DNA of 64,000 nt from Acidobacteriota bacterium. Lineage in GTDB: Bacteria > Acidobacteriota > Blastocatellia > RBC074. The DNA lies in assembly GCA_018268995.1 (NCBI GenBank), contig JAFDVL010000030.1, positions 73,356 through 137,355 on the forward strand, in the 5' to 3' direction. Both the position numbers and the translations under genes were made by a program. Under the pieces are notes generated by a model. It saw only the letters and a list, made by a program, of their open reading frames with translations, was not told where the DNA came from and did not search any database. Below are positions 54,501 to 63,413 of the stretch, piece by piece. Within the stretch, counting starts at the first letter, position 1. Each line of letters begins with the position of its first letter.

Positions 54501-56267
54501 CAACACCACATCGTACAGCTTGCGGCAAACATCAATGAACGCAAAGCCTCGCGCCGCATCTTCCGCAAACAACCGCCGTTGATACCCGCCACCATTCTCG
54601 GCTTGCTCCGCGTACTCGCGTAGCGCCTTGTAAATACTGCCTTCGGCTCGCTCCCAAAATGTTTCGTCGGTAATCTCCGCCACCTCAAACGCCAGCCGCT
54701 GTTGTTCGTGCTTGGCGAGATCGCCAAAGAGGCTGCCTTGTCTCTGTTCCGTTTTGGTCTCGTCCTGCCATTGCGCTTTCGCTTCGGCGACGGCTCCGGC
54801 CACTTCCTCTTCGATCTTGAGCAGCGAACCGGCCTCGCCCGCCAGCTTCATCGCCCGGAACACACGCCGCACGAGTTGCGCTACCAACCGCAGTTCGGGC
54901 GTAGCCGACAAATGGCGCTCGATGAATTCGTTCAGCAGCGCCTCTTCGCCCGGCATCGGCTCGGCGCACACGATGTTGGAGCGGCGCACCTGCGGACGGT
55001 CAGCAGGTTTCAATCCCTGTTGCTGCCACGCCCGCTGCGCCCGCAACCAAAGGCTCAAGCCCGCGATCTGCACCGCGCGCGGATCAATGTCTATGCCGTG
55101 CAAATTGCGCTCAATAATCAGGCGCGGAACATCGCGCAACAGCGCCTCTTTGTCGGCATACGTTTCGCGCAACGGCTGATCGCCCGGCTCCCGCTGCCAA
55201 TCAACGCCATCCAGCGCGGCTTCCAACTCCCAAGCCTCATCATAAATCACTGCGAGCAAGTCAAACGCATACAGCCCGAAGTGCATCGAGCCGCACGCCG
55301 GATCAAGCACCCGAATCGCACGCGGGTCTTTGAGCGGACGATGGGGAATGTAGACAGGTTGTTTGAGTAATTCTTCCTGCGAGAGATTTTGCTCTGCGGA
55401 TTCTTCAGTGGGCGGCGCTTCTTCACTTGGCTTCAGGAAGATTTCGGTTGGACGCCGCACCAGATAGCGGCACTGATCTTTCAGCCGCGTTTCGCCTTTG
55501 GTCATTTCGTACCAGATGCGCCCCAGCGTGTTGTCGGTCAGGAATTCGACGACATAGCGCGGTGTGAAGAATTGATTACGAACGGCGAGTTCACGGCTAT
55601 TGCGCGGCGCGGCGGATTCGTCGCGCATCTTCTTGCGCTCTTCTTTGGAGTTAAAATACTGATAAATCCAGCCGATGGTCTCGTCTTCGGCCCAAAGCGG
55701 CGCAACTTCCGCGTCATTCATCAGCGCCAGAACTTCGAGCAACGCCGCTTCGCGTGGAAACAATCGTCCAGTCGGCGAGAACCGATCAAACAGCACACGC
55801 AAATCCAGCGCGAATTCATCAAAGAGGCTGAGCAAATAACACCGATACGCATCGCCCTTTTCGCCGAGTCCCGTTCCGGCCACACGGGCATAAAGCTGAA
55901 AGCCTTTGGAGTTGTAGCCTTGTGCGAGCGATTCAATCAGCAAGCCCCGTGCTTCAGCCATCCGTAGCGCCGCCAGCCGATTGAGGATCGTAAACGCATG
56001 TTCGCGCACGATGCGATCCAGCAGGGATTTGGTGTCTTCGGTCGGGTTTGTCGTGCGGTAATGATCGAGCGTCGCCCGTAGGATTTTCGCCGTTTCCCGT
56101 CGTGCATCATCCAGATTTTGGAGCCGATCTAATGGACTGATCGAAGCGGATTCCGGGTCAATGCCGTAGATGCTCTGTAACTGTCGGGTAAACTCTTCGG
56201 TCAGCACTTTGCGCGCTTCACTGACGAATTTCTGCAAGCGATTCCGGGTCGTTTGATCAAAGGCCAT
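51546..56267 (-). CDS. pglX: BREX PglX adenine-specific DNA methyltransferase
   Basis: 1573 residues, longer than the roughly 1200 usual for type 1 PglX. SAM-binding motif I is VLDPACGSMHFGLYAFDLL near 320, and the catalytic N-P-P-F is in YDVVLMNPPFGAFSKAWKAQ near 590. A target-recognition-like region occupies about 750-1050, then an acidic linker (SEAEEEDEEGDDDESAE, about 1060) and a helical C-terminal region with Trp-rich repeats (LERGDHDDLALALALWPERV). It methylates an adenine in a host motif, which marks self DNA and specifies BREX targets. It lies five bases after brxC. Confidence 0.93.
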   Translation of the reverse strand: MAFDQTTRNRLQKFVSEARKVLTEEFTRQLQSIYGIDPESASISPLDRLQNLDDARRETAKILRATLDHYRTTNPTEDTKSLLDRIVREHAFTILNRLAALRMAEARGLLIESLAQGYNSKGFQLYARVAGTGLGEKGDAYRCYLLSLFDEFALDLRVLFDRFSPTGRLFPREAALLEVLALMNDAEVAPLWAEDETIGWIYQYFNSKEERKKMRDESAAPRNSRELAVRNQFFTPRYVVEFLTDNTLGRIWYEMTKGETRLKDQCRYLVRRPTEIFLKPSEEAPPTEESAEQNLSQEELLKQPVYIPHRPLKDPRAIRVLDPACGSMHFGLYAFDLLAVIYDEAWELEAALDGVDWQREPGDQPLRETYADKEALLRDVPRLIIERNLHGIDIDPRAVQIAGLSLWLRAQRAWQQQGLKPADRPQVRRSNIVCAEPMPGEEALLNEFIERHLSATPELRLVAQLVRRVFRAMKLAGEAGSLLKIEEEVAGAVAEAKAQWQDETKTEQRQGSLFGDLAKHEQQRLAFEVAEITDETFWERAEGSIYKALREYAEQAENGGGYQRRLFAEDAARGFAFIDVCRKLYDVVLMNPPFGAFSKAWKAQANAAYPNSANDIFASFVEGFLHRLVSSGVLGAITSRTGFFITSFTDWRQKVLNKEARLLCFSDFGGGVMDNATVEAAAYVLQRSQSSDSLNTTSPFLRLLVQRDKQPWLAKAIESIQAGSNQEKIVYWAGYKQFASLPDAPFVYWAKSETLRKLSKWPSFEPNAAQVRKGLRTGDNFRFVRALWEIPQAAFTPGISHKESAERRELSKWVPLVLSGSSQPWFSPLLVALNWSRNGRELRQYVTKYGSPSRLIQAEDFYFRPGMSWTRRAARFIPYAIPQGCIPTGSRPMAFPNDGNQFVSLAISASRTASAFMRFYGDWFTRPNFLEGKVKLFPWPEITQHLSTRLDDFVRKESEQRRNEYQGHEPFFEYVKPFSISLEDQNNAVSLDWASLLGIDFESQIESCFGLDHAEALELHHELEEALVARMNLSEAEEEDEEGDDDESAELVLNKSERGQRELTVSHVLGCAFGRWDICFATGEKRAPDLSDPFAPLPRCPPGMLQNEQGLPAAPSDVPSNYPLRISWPGILVDDKGHAEDIERRIREALQVIWQDRFDAIEQEACEILGVKTLRDYFRKSAGFFADHLQRYSKSRRQAPIYWPLSTKSGGYTLWLYYHRLNDQTLYSCVNNFIEPKLKNEITPLVNGLRAKGANRSRDEDKEFERLQDFELELQELRDELLRLAQLPWRPNLNDGVQITAAPLWSLFRLPKWQKTLKETWGTLEKGDYDWAHLAMTIWPARIVPKCTKDRSLAIAHDLEDLFWVEDVSGWRALQSPQQEIKTQIERQRSTARDRVRQLLAEFAQGNTISATDIGDQLAAGAFDDRELTLLLYPTRMAEVVWESPVLAQRLNVKLPPKKTKAAREKFIKEIVNKGCGEVGTMLEAALSGRAKSFAEVWAELERGDHDDLALALALWPERVVEKCTKDVTMAETQGLRKFFWVQHPSDEWRKRISIEEEITNEVARRRGVPTSA

Positions 56268-56272
56268 AATTG

Positions 56273-59200
56273 CTAATTCTGAATCGTAAAGTTCAATTCG
56301 ATCTCTGCGCCAAGCGCCATTTGTTGTTTCAATTCCTGAAGCTGAAGAATCAAATCCTCAAGCTGCGCGGCTGTCGTCACATTGGCAGGCACAGCAACCG
56401 ATTTCTTCAGCTTGACCGGGCCATCAACTTTCGCTTCCTCTTTCACTTTGGCGCGCTCTTCTTCCAATCGTTGCAGTTGTTTTTCTCGGCCCTGTTTGCG
56501 AATGGATTCTCGGAACGCACTCAATTGCGAGTTGAGATCGTAATCACGCGCTAATAATTTCTTGAAGCCGTCCAAATCGGGCGTGGCATCCAGCAACAAG
56601 GCTTCCAACGTAGTGACGACATTGCCGCGTTCTTCCTGCGTCAATTCCGCCCATTCCGGCAATCGTTGTAAGTCTTCGATGCCGTCTTTGATGCGGTTAC
56701 GCTGTGCGTCTTTTTGAGCGGTGACAGCTTCGCGCACACGTGATTGGATATGGTTCAGAGATGAATTCAGTTCTGTCGCATAGCGATAAAAATCCTCTTT
56801 CTGAAAGCGGCTCCGAACCGTCGTCATCACGTCGGTCAATTCATCGCGCAACGTTCCTGGCACACCAGAATCAGGTAAGGTGCTCAGGTAGTTTTGATGT
56901 GTCTGCAAATCAAGAATTGTTTTGTCCAACCCTTTCCCTAAAGCCTGTTTCACTTCGCCTGCCCATTTGAGGTTGTCATACAACGCCGAGACTTCGCTGC
57001 CGATGCGTTGTGGCACATCAGAACCGTCTGTTTCCAACACATCAGCCAATTCTTCATTTAGTGCTTCGATCCGCGTCGCACCGTTCAGATGTAGCGCTTT
57101 TAGCTTCTCCGACAGCGGCCCATACTCTTTCTGAAAGCCTGGAAACTGCTTGACGCAGGCTTTGCTAATATCGGGTTCGTGGGGAATGATCAATTCACCT
57201 AATAACTCTGTAAGGCGTTCGGAAGCACGAGCCAATGTTTCCATTGACGGGCGGTCGTCACGCAAGGAAACACCCACCGGGCCGAAGCTCTTGTTGGTTT
57301 TCAATGCTTCAATAGCCTGTTGTCCTGCGGCTGTGACTTCACGCCCCGACACCTTGAGTTTGATTTCGCCTGCCACCAACATCGCGGCGAGGATGTAGCG
57401 CAATGTATCTTGCGACCAGCCAAATGGAGGATCACTAAAATGATCTAACAATCGCTTTCCGTCAATAGAACCGTTTTGCTCAATATAGTCTTTAACGCTA
57501 AGGATAGCCTTATGATCTAGTCTGAAAGTCGCATTCCCTGCCGCCAGGTGGACTAGATTGAGAGGGTCAGTTTCAGCCGTCAACGATTTGGGCGATCCCA
57601 CCTTTAAGAATTTTTCTGCTAACGATGTGTCAGCACGTACACCCGCTTCGGCATAACGGCTAAAGACTTGTTCTGCGACAGGCGCAAGAAATTTCTTGGC
57701 AGCTTCCAGCAAATCTTCCTGCATTGAGGTTACTGCGGTGTATTGCCCACGAAAGATAAATGAACCCTGACTGAGCGTTTGCTTGAGTTTCGTTTTTAAC
57801 TGCTTCGTCAGTGCGTCTGCCCGCGCCAATTGGGTCGCGCAATAATCTTTGATTTCCTGGTTGAGTTCGTTGCGATGTGATTCCGCGATTTGTTGGCACC
57901 GATGAATTTCCCGCGCCAAATCAAAACAATCTTTATTTTCGCGGGCAATCAGGAAAATTACATTTTGGCTTTTACGGTCACGTGACTCATCCACCAGGGC
58001 GCTGCGACTGGTGTCATAATTCTCCGCCGTCAGATTCACGATCAATTGTACGGGGTTATTTTCTCCAGCCAGACTGGTAATACGTTCACTGTCGGATCGA
58101 ACTTTTAGCCCGGTGGTAACGGTGAAGTTTCCCGCCATTGAAACTCTGGGCAACGGATCAAAGACGCCTTGCAGCGCAGTATTCAAGATGCGCGACACAT
58201 CCATTTCACGCGGTGTAATCAAGCCCCTCGTTGCTTCAATATCGCGCAATTTCTCGCTGAGAAAATATAATTCCCCATCTTTTTCACTGAGGGGGACTTT
58301 AGGGTTGTTCAGCATCTCTTCTACTGCGCCGCGAATCTCATCCAAACGAGAGACAGCCGTAAGCGAAGGATGAATCAGGCCAGCGATGTTTTCGGCGTTA
58401 ACAGGCAAATTGCCGAGTATTTGCAAGACGGCAACGGTCTTGGCGATTTCCGTATGAAGAGGAGATTTGTAACTCGTGATCGTGTTCGTCGCAGCCTGGT
58501 GAATAGAAGAAAACGAGCGGCGGATTTCTTTTTCCAACGAATCATAGAAAGTGACTGTCGTTGCCAACCATCCAACGGGCTGATTCGCCGCCGGGCTTCG
58601 TCCGTCATTGCCTTCGACTAAAACGTCTTGGATAACCTTAATAGCCGAGCGCAGTCCAACACCACCAGTAGTTTTGGCTAACGCCCCTAGCAGATAGAGC
58701 AGAATAGAAAAATGCGCGGGCAAAAATGGATAGAGGTCAATGAAGTCTTTCCGGTCAAAATCGGAATCGTAGAACTTCGCCTCTTTCAATTTGGTGTTAT
58801 GACGGAGCGCTTGCCCATGTGCATCAAACAATTTGCCAAGTTCTTCTTCACCGTCAGGCGATTTGCTCAATAAGCGGCGGTAACAAATTTCCTTGATGTC
58901 GCTGGACTCCAACTCAATTTGAATCGGAAAGCGATCTTTCAGTTTGTAAAGCTTGCCGGAATTGAGAGCGACACGGGGATCATCTTCTGTGAGGGTTTGC
59001 TGCGCAGTTGTAATGAACCAGACCTTACCGTTTCCGATTCGTTTCAAGTTTTGCGCCAGCCCCTGCGTATTCAAGATTTGGGGATCGCTGTTTCCGATGT
59101 ATTGCCCCAATTCATCAACGACGAAAATGACATGCTCTTTGCCGCTTTTTTCCCGGATGATGGCGAGCATCTCTTCGACACGTTGTGTTTCGAGTTGCAG

Positions 59201-59911
59201 AAAATCTTGTGTGTTTGTATTGAAGGCGGTTGGCGTTAAGAAAAGCTGAGGGTAAAGTTCGTGTGCGATTTGCGGGATCAAGCTGTCCACAACCAGCGGA
59301 TCATCCTGCAAATCCTTCCAGCTTACGTCAGGCAATCTTTGCTGAAGTTTGTCTTCAAATTCCTGCCACCGTCCATCTTTTTCCAGGCGACGCTCAAACG
59401 CTGCGACTTTCAGGTTTCGTGAATATCCAGCCCACTGAAGGACTTTGAAATACAGTACAGACGAAACTTCAGCAAGCGTGGCACCAGCCAACATTTCCCC
59501 AGCCAGATCGAGCATCACTACGGCGGCTGGAAAGCGGTTAGTAACCGTTCCGAGTAGGGCTTTTGCCTGTTTGGTACGCAAGCGCTCTTCCAGCAATTTC
59601 AGAAATGGCGTGTTATCAACCGTTATGCTGTTATCAAAAGCCAGTCCCAGGTATTTCGTAAATGAGCTTTTACCAGAACCATAAAACCCCGACACCCATA
59701 CTCCGATTTCGTTTTCACCACCGGCATTCATCGCGTCTTGCATGCGTTCGAGCAGCCGAGTGAACTGCTGTTCAATGCTCTCCGTCACGATGTACTCGGC
59801 AATTTCTCCACGTAAGCGACTTTCCTGTGAAGTGCCATAGGTGATGACTTTTTCAATCGTTCGATCAATTTTTTTATTGGCGTCGAAAAGCTCACGGATA
59901 ATTTTGCTCAT
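56273..59911 (-). CDS. brxC: BREX BrxC, large P-loop ATPase
   Basis: 1212 residues from ATG 59911; an upstream in-frame TTG is less likely. It opens with the BrxC-type IIRELFDANKKIDRTIEKVI. Walker A VSGFYGSGKSSFTKYLG is near 82 and the Walker B-like VIFVVDELGQYIG near 245. The long remainder is mostly helical with coiled coils near the C-terminus (QLQRLEEERAKVKEEAKVDG). BrxC is an ORC/STAND-related ATPase essential for BREX defence. The gene is 112 bases after brxB and five before pglX. Confidence 0.93.
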   Translation of the reverse strand: MSKIIRELFDANKKIDRTIEKVITYGTSQESRLRGEIAEYIVTESIEQQFTRLLERMQDAMNAGGENEIGVWVSGFYGSGKSSFTKYLGLAFDNSITVDNTPFLKLLEERLRTKQAKALLGTVTNRFPAAVVMLDLAGEMLAGATLAEVSSVLYFKVLQWAGYSRNLKVAAFERRLEKDGRWQEFEDKLQQRLPDVSWKDLQDDPLVVDSLIPQIAHELYPQLFLTPTAFNTNTQDFLQLETQRVEEMLAIIREKSGKEHVIFVVDELGQYIGNSDPQILNTQGLAQNLKRIGNGKVWFITTAQQTLTEDDPRVALNSGKLYKLKDRFPIQIELESSDIKEICYRRLLSKSPDGEEELGKLFDAHGQALRHNTKLKEAKFYDSDFDRKDFIDLYPFLPAHFSILLYLLGALAKTTGGVGLRSAIKVIQDVLVEGNDGRSPAANQPVGWLATTVTFYDSLEKEIRRSFSSIHQAATNTITSYKSPLHTEIAKTVAVLQILGNLPVNAENIAGLIHPSLTAVSRLDEIRGAVEEMLNNPKVPLSEKDGELYFLSEKLRDIEATRGLITPREMDVSRILNTALQGVFDPLPRVSMAGNFTVTTGLKVRSDSERITSLAGENNPVQLIVNLTAENYDTSRSALVDESRDRKSQNVIFLIARENKDCFDLAREIHRCQQIAESHRNELNQEIKDYCATQLARADALTKQLKTKLKQTLSQGSFIFRGQYTAVTSMQEDLLEAAKKFLAPVAEQVFSRYAEAGVRADTSLAEKFLKVGSPKSLTAETDPLNLVHLAAGNATFRLDHKAILSVKDYIEQNGSIDGKRLLDHFSDPPFGWSQDTLRYILAAMLVAGEIKLKVSGREVTAAGQQAIEALKTNKSFGPVGVSLRDDRPSMETLARASERLTELLGELIIPHEPDISKACVKQFPGFQKEYGPLSEKLKALHLNGATRIEALNEELADVLETDGSDVPQRIGSEVSALYDNLKWAGEVKQALGKGLDKTILDLQTHQNYLSTLPDSGVPGTLRDELTDVMTTVRSRFQKEDFYRYATELNSSLNHIQSRVREAVTAQKDAQRNRIKDGIEDLQRLPEWAELTQEERGNVVTTLEALLLDATPDLDGFKKLLARDYDLNSQLSAFRESIRKQGREKQLQRLEEERAKVKEEAKVDGPVKLKKSVAVPANVTTAAQLEDLILQLQELKQQMALGAEIELNFTIQN

Positions 59912-60023
59912 AATCAATACAAAATAATGGTGACAAGCCTATGCTGAGGTCTTGCTGAGTAAAGGGGCAACGTTGCTTCAGAAAATCACCGCTCGGCGTC
60001 AAGAGCGGGGCTTCAGGTAGTGT

Positions 60024-60599
60024 TCAATTACCGATATGAACAGATCGGTAATTTCCGTCTTCATTGTAAAATCCCAGAAATTTCAATCCTGTCTTTCCTG
60101 CACGTTCACCGGGGTAGAGGAAAATGGTCGGGACGTGGAATTTGCCTTGCAAATTCGATTCAATTGCACCGATACGCAAATAAGGATGCAATGACTCTAA
60201 GTCGGTCACCAGAACAAGCGTATTCTTTTTCCCTTCCAGCCTTTCGAGGAGCATTTCAAGACGGCGCTGCAATCCGTTCGTGCCATTGAGAGCATTCGCA
60301 ATGGATTGATTCGCTCTTGTCCATTCCAGCGGTGCTTGCCGATCCGCCATCAACCAAATCTTGTAGCGAGGGTCGGTGGACAATAACGAATTGATTTCTT
60401 CAGCTATCGAAAACCGATGTACTTCCCACCCCTCTCGTTTCAAGCTGGCAATCCACGCAGGCGTTTGCCGCTTGACCTCCAGGATTTCAGCAGGTGAGAA
60501 GATCAGATAAAAGATAGGTTCAAAACTGGCATAGCCCAATTCTCGTCCATCTCGCACGCGCGTGCGTAATTCGGCAAAGTTAGATTTCAGTGAGGACAT
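60024..60599 (-). CDS. brxB: BREX BrxB (DUF1788)
   Basis: 191 residues from ATG 60599, which fits the family start (MSSLKSNFAELRTRVRDGRE); GGAG lies ten bases upstream. Family blocks include LPFYLIFSPAEILEV-like FEPIFYLIFSPAEILEVKRQ, LVLVTDLESLHPYLRIGAIE, VPTIFLYPGERAGKTGLKFL and the final NEDGNYRSVHIGN. BrxB is a small protein required in most BREX systems; its biochemical role is unclear. It overlaps the brxA end by 20 bases, so translation is coupled. Confidence 0.92.
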   Translation of the reverse strand: MSSLKSNFAELRTRVRDGRELGYASFEPIFYLIFSPAEILEVKRQTPAWIASLKREGWEVHRFSIAEEINSLLSTDPRYKIWLMADRQAPLEWTRANQSIANALNGTNGLQRRLEMLLERLEGKKNTLVLVTDLESLHPYLRIGAIESNLQGKFHVPTIFLYPGERAGKTGLKFLGFYNEDGNYRSVHIGN

Positions 60600-61368
60600 T
60601 ACAGGCAGTCTCCATATTCTGAAATTTCCAATTGATCTGGACGGCATCCCCTGCCGCTTGCACAATCAGCATTCCTTTCAATGCAAGTCGCTTAATTTCG
60701 TCCAGCACATCAAAACGATTTAGCCCAAATAACTCCCAATCTTCGTGTCCCAGCATCGCGTTGTCGCCAACTCCAGCAAAATGGATTTCATAAGCCAAAT
60801 ACATCACAACCCTGGGCGCGATGCGAAAGGGCAGAATCCTTCGGCTCGACTTAGTGCCGTGTTCGAGCATTCCATAATCTGCGCAGCACCCTGACAAATA
60901 CCCGGAAACATGGCGAACGGTGCTCTCTGACCAGCGCTTTGCCATTCGGCCATGATCTATTGCACTTTCGACAAATCGTCGCGCATCTTCATTCGATACT
61001 TCAACATGCCCACCGGCATACCGCACCCAATAAACTTGCCGAATAAAATCCGCGAGAATGGCATTGGCCCGGGCGGTGTACAGCAAAAAAAGTTGCTGTA
61101 GCTCCATCGAACTTAGGTGCGGCAAAAGGTGCTTCAAATGCTCAGCCGGAGCGCCGTGATTCACCAAATACCGGGGGGCAAAACATTCTGCGATAATGTT
61201 GCGCAGCCTACGTGCTGCGACAGTTGGAAAACTTCCTGAATGTAAGGCGGCCTGCAATAACCTCGATACATCCATCCCAGGGGCCCATAACTCTAAGAGT
61301 GTTTTCGTTTCATCAATCAACCCTAATCCGGCCTGAAGCTGTGTCGTGTACAGGTTAGCCTCGCTCAC
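60580..61368 (-). CDS. brxA: BREX BrxA (DUF1819)
   Basis: 262 residues from a GTG at 61368, preceded by GGAGGATC; the longer frame would run far into brxE. Family blocks are VSEANLYTTQLQAGLGLIDE, PTVAARRLRNIIAECFAPRY, LLYTARANAILADFIRQVYW and SESTVRHVSGYLSGCCADYG, then FRIAPRVVMYLAYEIHF. BrxA is a small helical DNA-binding protein of BREX. It overlaps brxE by 14 bases and brxB by 20 bases, an unbroken coupled run. It is a little longer than the roughly 200 residues usual for the family. Confidence 0.9.
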   Translation of the reverse strand: MSEANLYTTQLQAGLGLIDETKTLLELWAPGMDVSRLLQAALHSGSFPTVAARRLRNIIAECFAPRYLVNHGAPAEHLKHLLPHLSSMELQQLFLLYTARANAILADFIRQVYWVRYAGGHVEVSNEDARRFVESAIDHGRMAKRWSESTVRHVSGYLSGCCADYGMLEHGTKSSRRILPFRIAPRVVMYLAYEIHFAGVGDNAMLGHEDWELFGLNRFDVLDEIKRLALKGMLIVQAAGDAVQINWKFQNMETACNVLTEI

Positions 61369-61873
61369 GATCCTCCATAAAATACGGGAATGACTGGACT
61401 CGCTGCTGAAAGGCAGCCACATAGGGGCGAGCGAGTTCTTGTATCATCTTGCGTGTCATCAGATTTGTCACTTTGCCAATATTGATAGGCCCCTCAGACG
61501 CCGTTTTCTCCCCTTGCGCAAGTTCGCGCAGCAATTGAAGCGCCTGCTCCTGATTGGTTAACTCGCCCTCAAACCGTTTTGCATTCGTGGGCGATTCAAG
61601 GCGGCGATGAATCTCCAATTCGATCTCTTCCGGCAAACGAAAAAGATGGAATACATTACCCACGCCAATGCGTTCATCGTGGAGACGTCGCGCAGATTCT
61701 CGAATGCCATGATATTTGGCCAGGAGAGATGTCTTCGTGAATATAGGGTCAAGGAATGCTCTGCTGGCCGGTTGGAAGAATGAGGTATTCCACCAGGCAA
61801 ATTGTGCAGATTCTCCTAGATACCCCACCAGTATCCGAAGCCGTAAATAGTCATCAATCATTTCTTCCTTCAT
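61355..61873 (-). CDS. brxE: BREX BrxE family protein
   Basis: 172 residues. It begins MKEEMIDDYLRLRILVGYLG and has ESAQFAWWNTSFFQPASRAF, then GNVFHLFRLPEEIELEIHRR, which I take as the BrxE pattern; BrxE marks type 6 BREX operons. Its function is not established. ATG 61873 is given; an ATG at 61861 after AAGGA is also possible. It is the first gene of the operon, with a weak sigma70 promoter upstream, and overlaps brxA by 14 bases. Confidence 0.75.
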   Translation of the reverse strand: MKEEMIDDYLRLRILVGYLGESAQFAWWNTSFFQPASRAFLDPIFTKTSLLAKYHGIRESARRLHDERIGVGNVFHLFRLPEEIELEIHRRLESPTNAKRFEGELTNQEQALQLLRELAQGEKTASEGPINIGKVTNLMTRKMIQELARPYVAAFQQRVQSFPYFMEDRERG

Positions 61874-61964
61874 AGCATCTGGCTCAGTTTTTCCAACCTT
61901 GTGGGAGCAACATCCGTCGCACTCCCTTTGGGTTCACTTAATTCTGATCTGCGAAACGGGCATA

Positions 61965-61994
61965 CTTATAATGCAACTATCCGCAAAAGCCCAA
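61965..61994 (-). promoter_or_regulatory. Possible sigma70 promoter of the BREX operon
   Basis: On the minus strand TTGGGC (61994-61989) and TATAAG (61970-61965) are 18 bases apart, about 90 bases before the brxE start. I found no GG-N10-GC sigma54 element here, unlike the exonuclease operon. Confidence 0.4.
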
Positions 61995-62077
61995 TGAATA
62001 GAATTATGAAAGCGGCATTAGGCGCATTCGTTTTGGGTGGGGCATTTTCTATGGGGTCGGCTGAAGCAGAAAAATAA
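61994..62077 (+). CDS. 27-residue signal-peptide-only frame
   Basis: MNRIMKAALGAFVLGGAFSM followed by GSAEAEK and a stop. It looks like a complete signal peptide with an AEA cleavage site and nothing after it. It may be the surviving start of an exported gene whose body has been lost, or chance. No ribosome site is evident. Confidence 0.3.
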   Translation: MNRIMKAALGAFVLGGAFSMGSAEAEK

Positions 62078-62753
62078 ATGACAACACGTTATTTGTAAAT
62101 GTTTACACGCGGCAGTCTCTCAGATTTATACCAACTCCCATTACAAAATAGTGAAATCTGCAATCAGTTGAAAGTCACGGGTATTTTTCGTGTGGACGGT
62201 GATCATTTGCCGTGCCGCGATGGTGCCGAGGTGCTTCCGGCGCGCTACTCTGAGTGGACGACAATCCTACTGGTTTTGCAAAAAACTGGGCATCGCTCAA
62301 ATCTGCCGTTTTGAACGCCGGAAATGACTTTACACTTTTGCTTCGACGTGCCGAAAATCAAATTGATTATCACACGTGTAATTCACTCATTTTTAGACAC
62401 TTGCCCGACAAGAGCAGCCCGAATGCAATTCAGAAAGCGACAAAATCGTATGAAAGTGTAAAGACATTTTCGGGTCTGAAAATCACGAATTTGAGCGATG
62501 CCAAAAACTGTTCTCTCCTGCCCACGTTGAATGAATCCTTTTCGTTTCTATGGAGCACATGCGAGCGGTTGAGCAGGCGGTTCAACGTCTGGGATTTGCC
62601 AAAGGACAAACGCCACTGTACTCCTTTTTCGGTAGTGCTATGGGACGGCAAAGACTCCCCCGATTCTTACCGGCAACTGGTGCATACACCGGCAAGAGCA
62701 GCTTACTACAATCAACCGGCACAGCAAATGCCGAGCGATCTTTCCAAAACCGG
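62078..62753. other. Non-coding or decayed stretch
   Basis: About 680 bases between the BREX operon and the repeat cluster. Open frames on both strands (for example 62254-62808 plus) lack ribosome sites and have no recognisable domains. Probably degraded insertion remnants, but I cannot name them. Confidence 0.4.
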
Positions 62754-62771
62754 AAACAGATCGGAAAGAAT
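62754..62771 (+). repeat. Solo end of the dispersed repeat
   Basis: AAACAGATCGGAAAGAAT, one mismatch from the 18-bp consensus end. No paired right end follows. Confidence 0.65.
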
Positions 62772-62862
62772 TGTTGCGTGCGCTGTGAATTGGATCGCTT
62801 CTGGCTAGGACTTCCTGGGACTCGCTTGCTGGTCACAAAACTATATTCCCTCACACGTCTGG

Positions 62863-62879
62863 AAACAGATAGGAGAAAT
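62863..62879 (+). repeat. Solo end of the dispersed repeat
   Basis: AAACAGATAGGAGAAAT, the terminal motif with a small internal change; preceded by CGTCTGG as at 31423. Confidence 0.6.
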
Positions 62880-62971
62880 TGCTGGTGTCTGCCTTGAATG
62901 CTGACCTCATCTCGCCGCGACTTCTCACGTATGGTCGTGCTGAATTTGAAGCGGCTTCTTTCTACGTCTCG

Positions 62972-63099
62972 AAACAGATAGGAAAGAATGTTGGTCGCAG
63001 GTTGCTACCGAGGCGTTTCCTGCTGACGCCCTCATCCGCACGCGCCGGACGGAAATCGCGCGGGGATCACCCTACCCCGCCATTCTTCCCTATCTGTTT
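62972..63099. repeat. Complete dispersed repeat, 128 bp
   Basis: AAACAGATAGGAAAGAAT at the left and ATTCTTCCCTATCTGTTT at the right (one mismatch between ends). The interior differs from the 23007 copy, but the CTACCCCGCC before the right end matches its CTACCCCACC. Confidence 0.85.
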
Positions 63100-63228
63100 C
63101 TGTCGTCATAAACAAGCCACTTGAGGGTTAAATAGATTCCCTCTCTGAAAGCGTACTGGCGGAAGTTATAGAGCAAACCCAATGCCCATTTTATACGCGA
63201 TGCACCACTCGCCAACTTGTCGAGCCAA

Positions 63229-63413
63229 AACGCATGCAAGTCTTACATGCGTTTCTTTCTGGTGTCCGGCGTGGGCTGCCAATCGCGCAGAAACAGACAG
63301 TAAAGATTATAGGGCGTGCATCAAGCAGTTTCTCCCGCGAGGTTGTTTAGCATCGCACGTGGCAAGAAGGGCTTGTCTCGATAGCACACAAGACGCTTCT
63401 TCCCTATCTGTTT
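63229..63413. repeat. Dispersed repeat with outer palindromic block
   Basis: The core runs from AAACAGACAGTAAAGATT (63291) to CTTCTTCCCTATCTGTTT (63396-63413). The flank at 63229-63270 (AAGTCTTACATGCGTTTC, TTTCTGGTG) is the inverted form of the outer block that follows the 23007 copy. So the element extends beyond its 18-bp ends. Confidence 0.8.

Noticed and set aside
61874..62110. Sigma54 promoter for the BREX operon
   Set aside because: I checked every GC-N10-CC on the plus strand (inverse of the -24/-12 pair) between brxE and 62110 and found none.
62254..62808. 184-residue plus-strand frame
   Set aside because: No ribosome site, no domain, and it runs into the dispersed repeat ends.
62754..63413. 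CRISPR array
   Set aside because: Repeated 18-mers occur, but in inverted pairs at irregular spacing with related interiors, and no cas genes are present.
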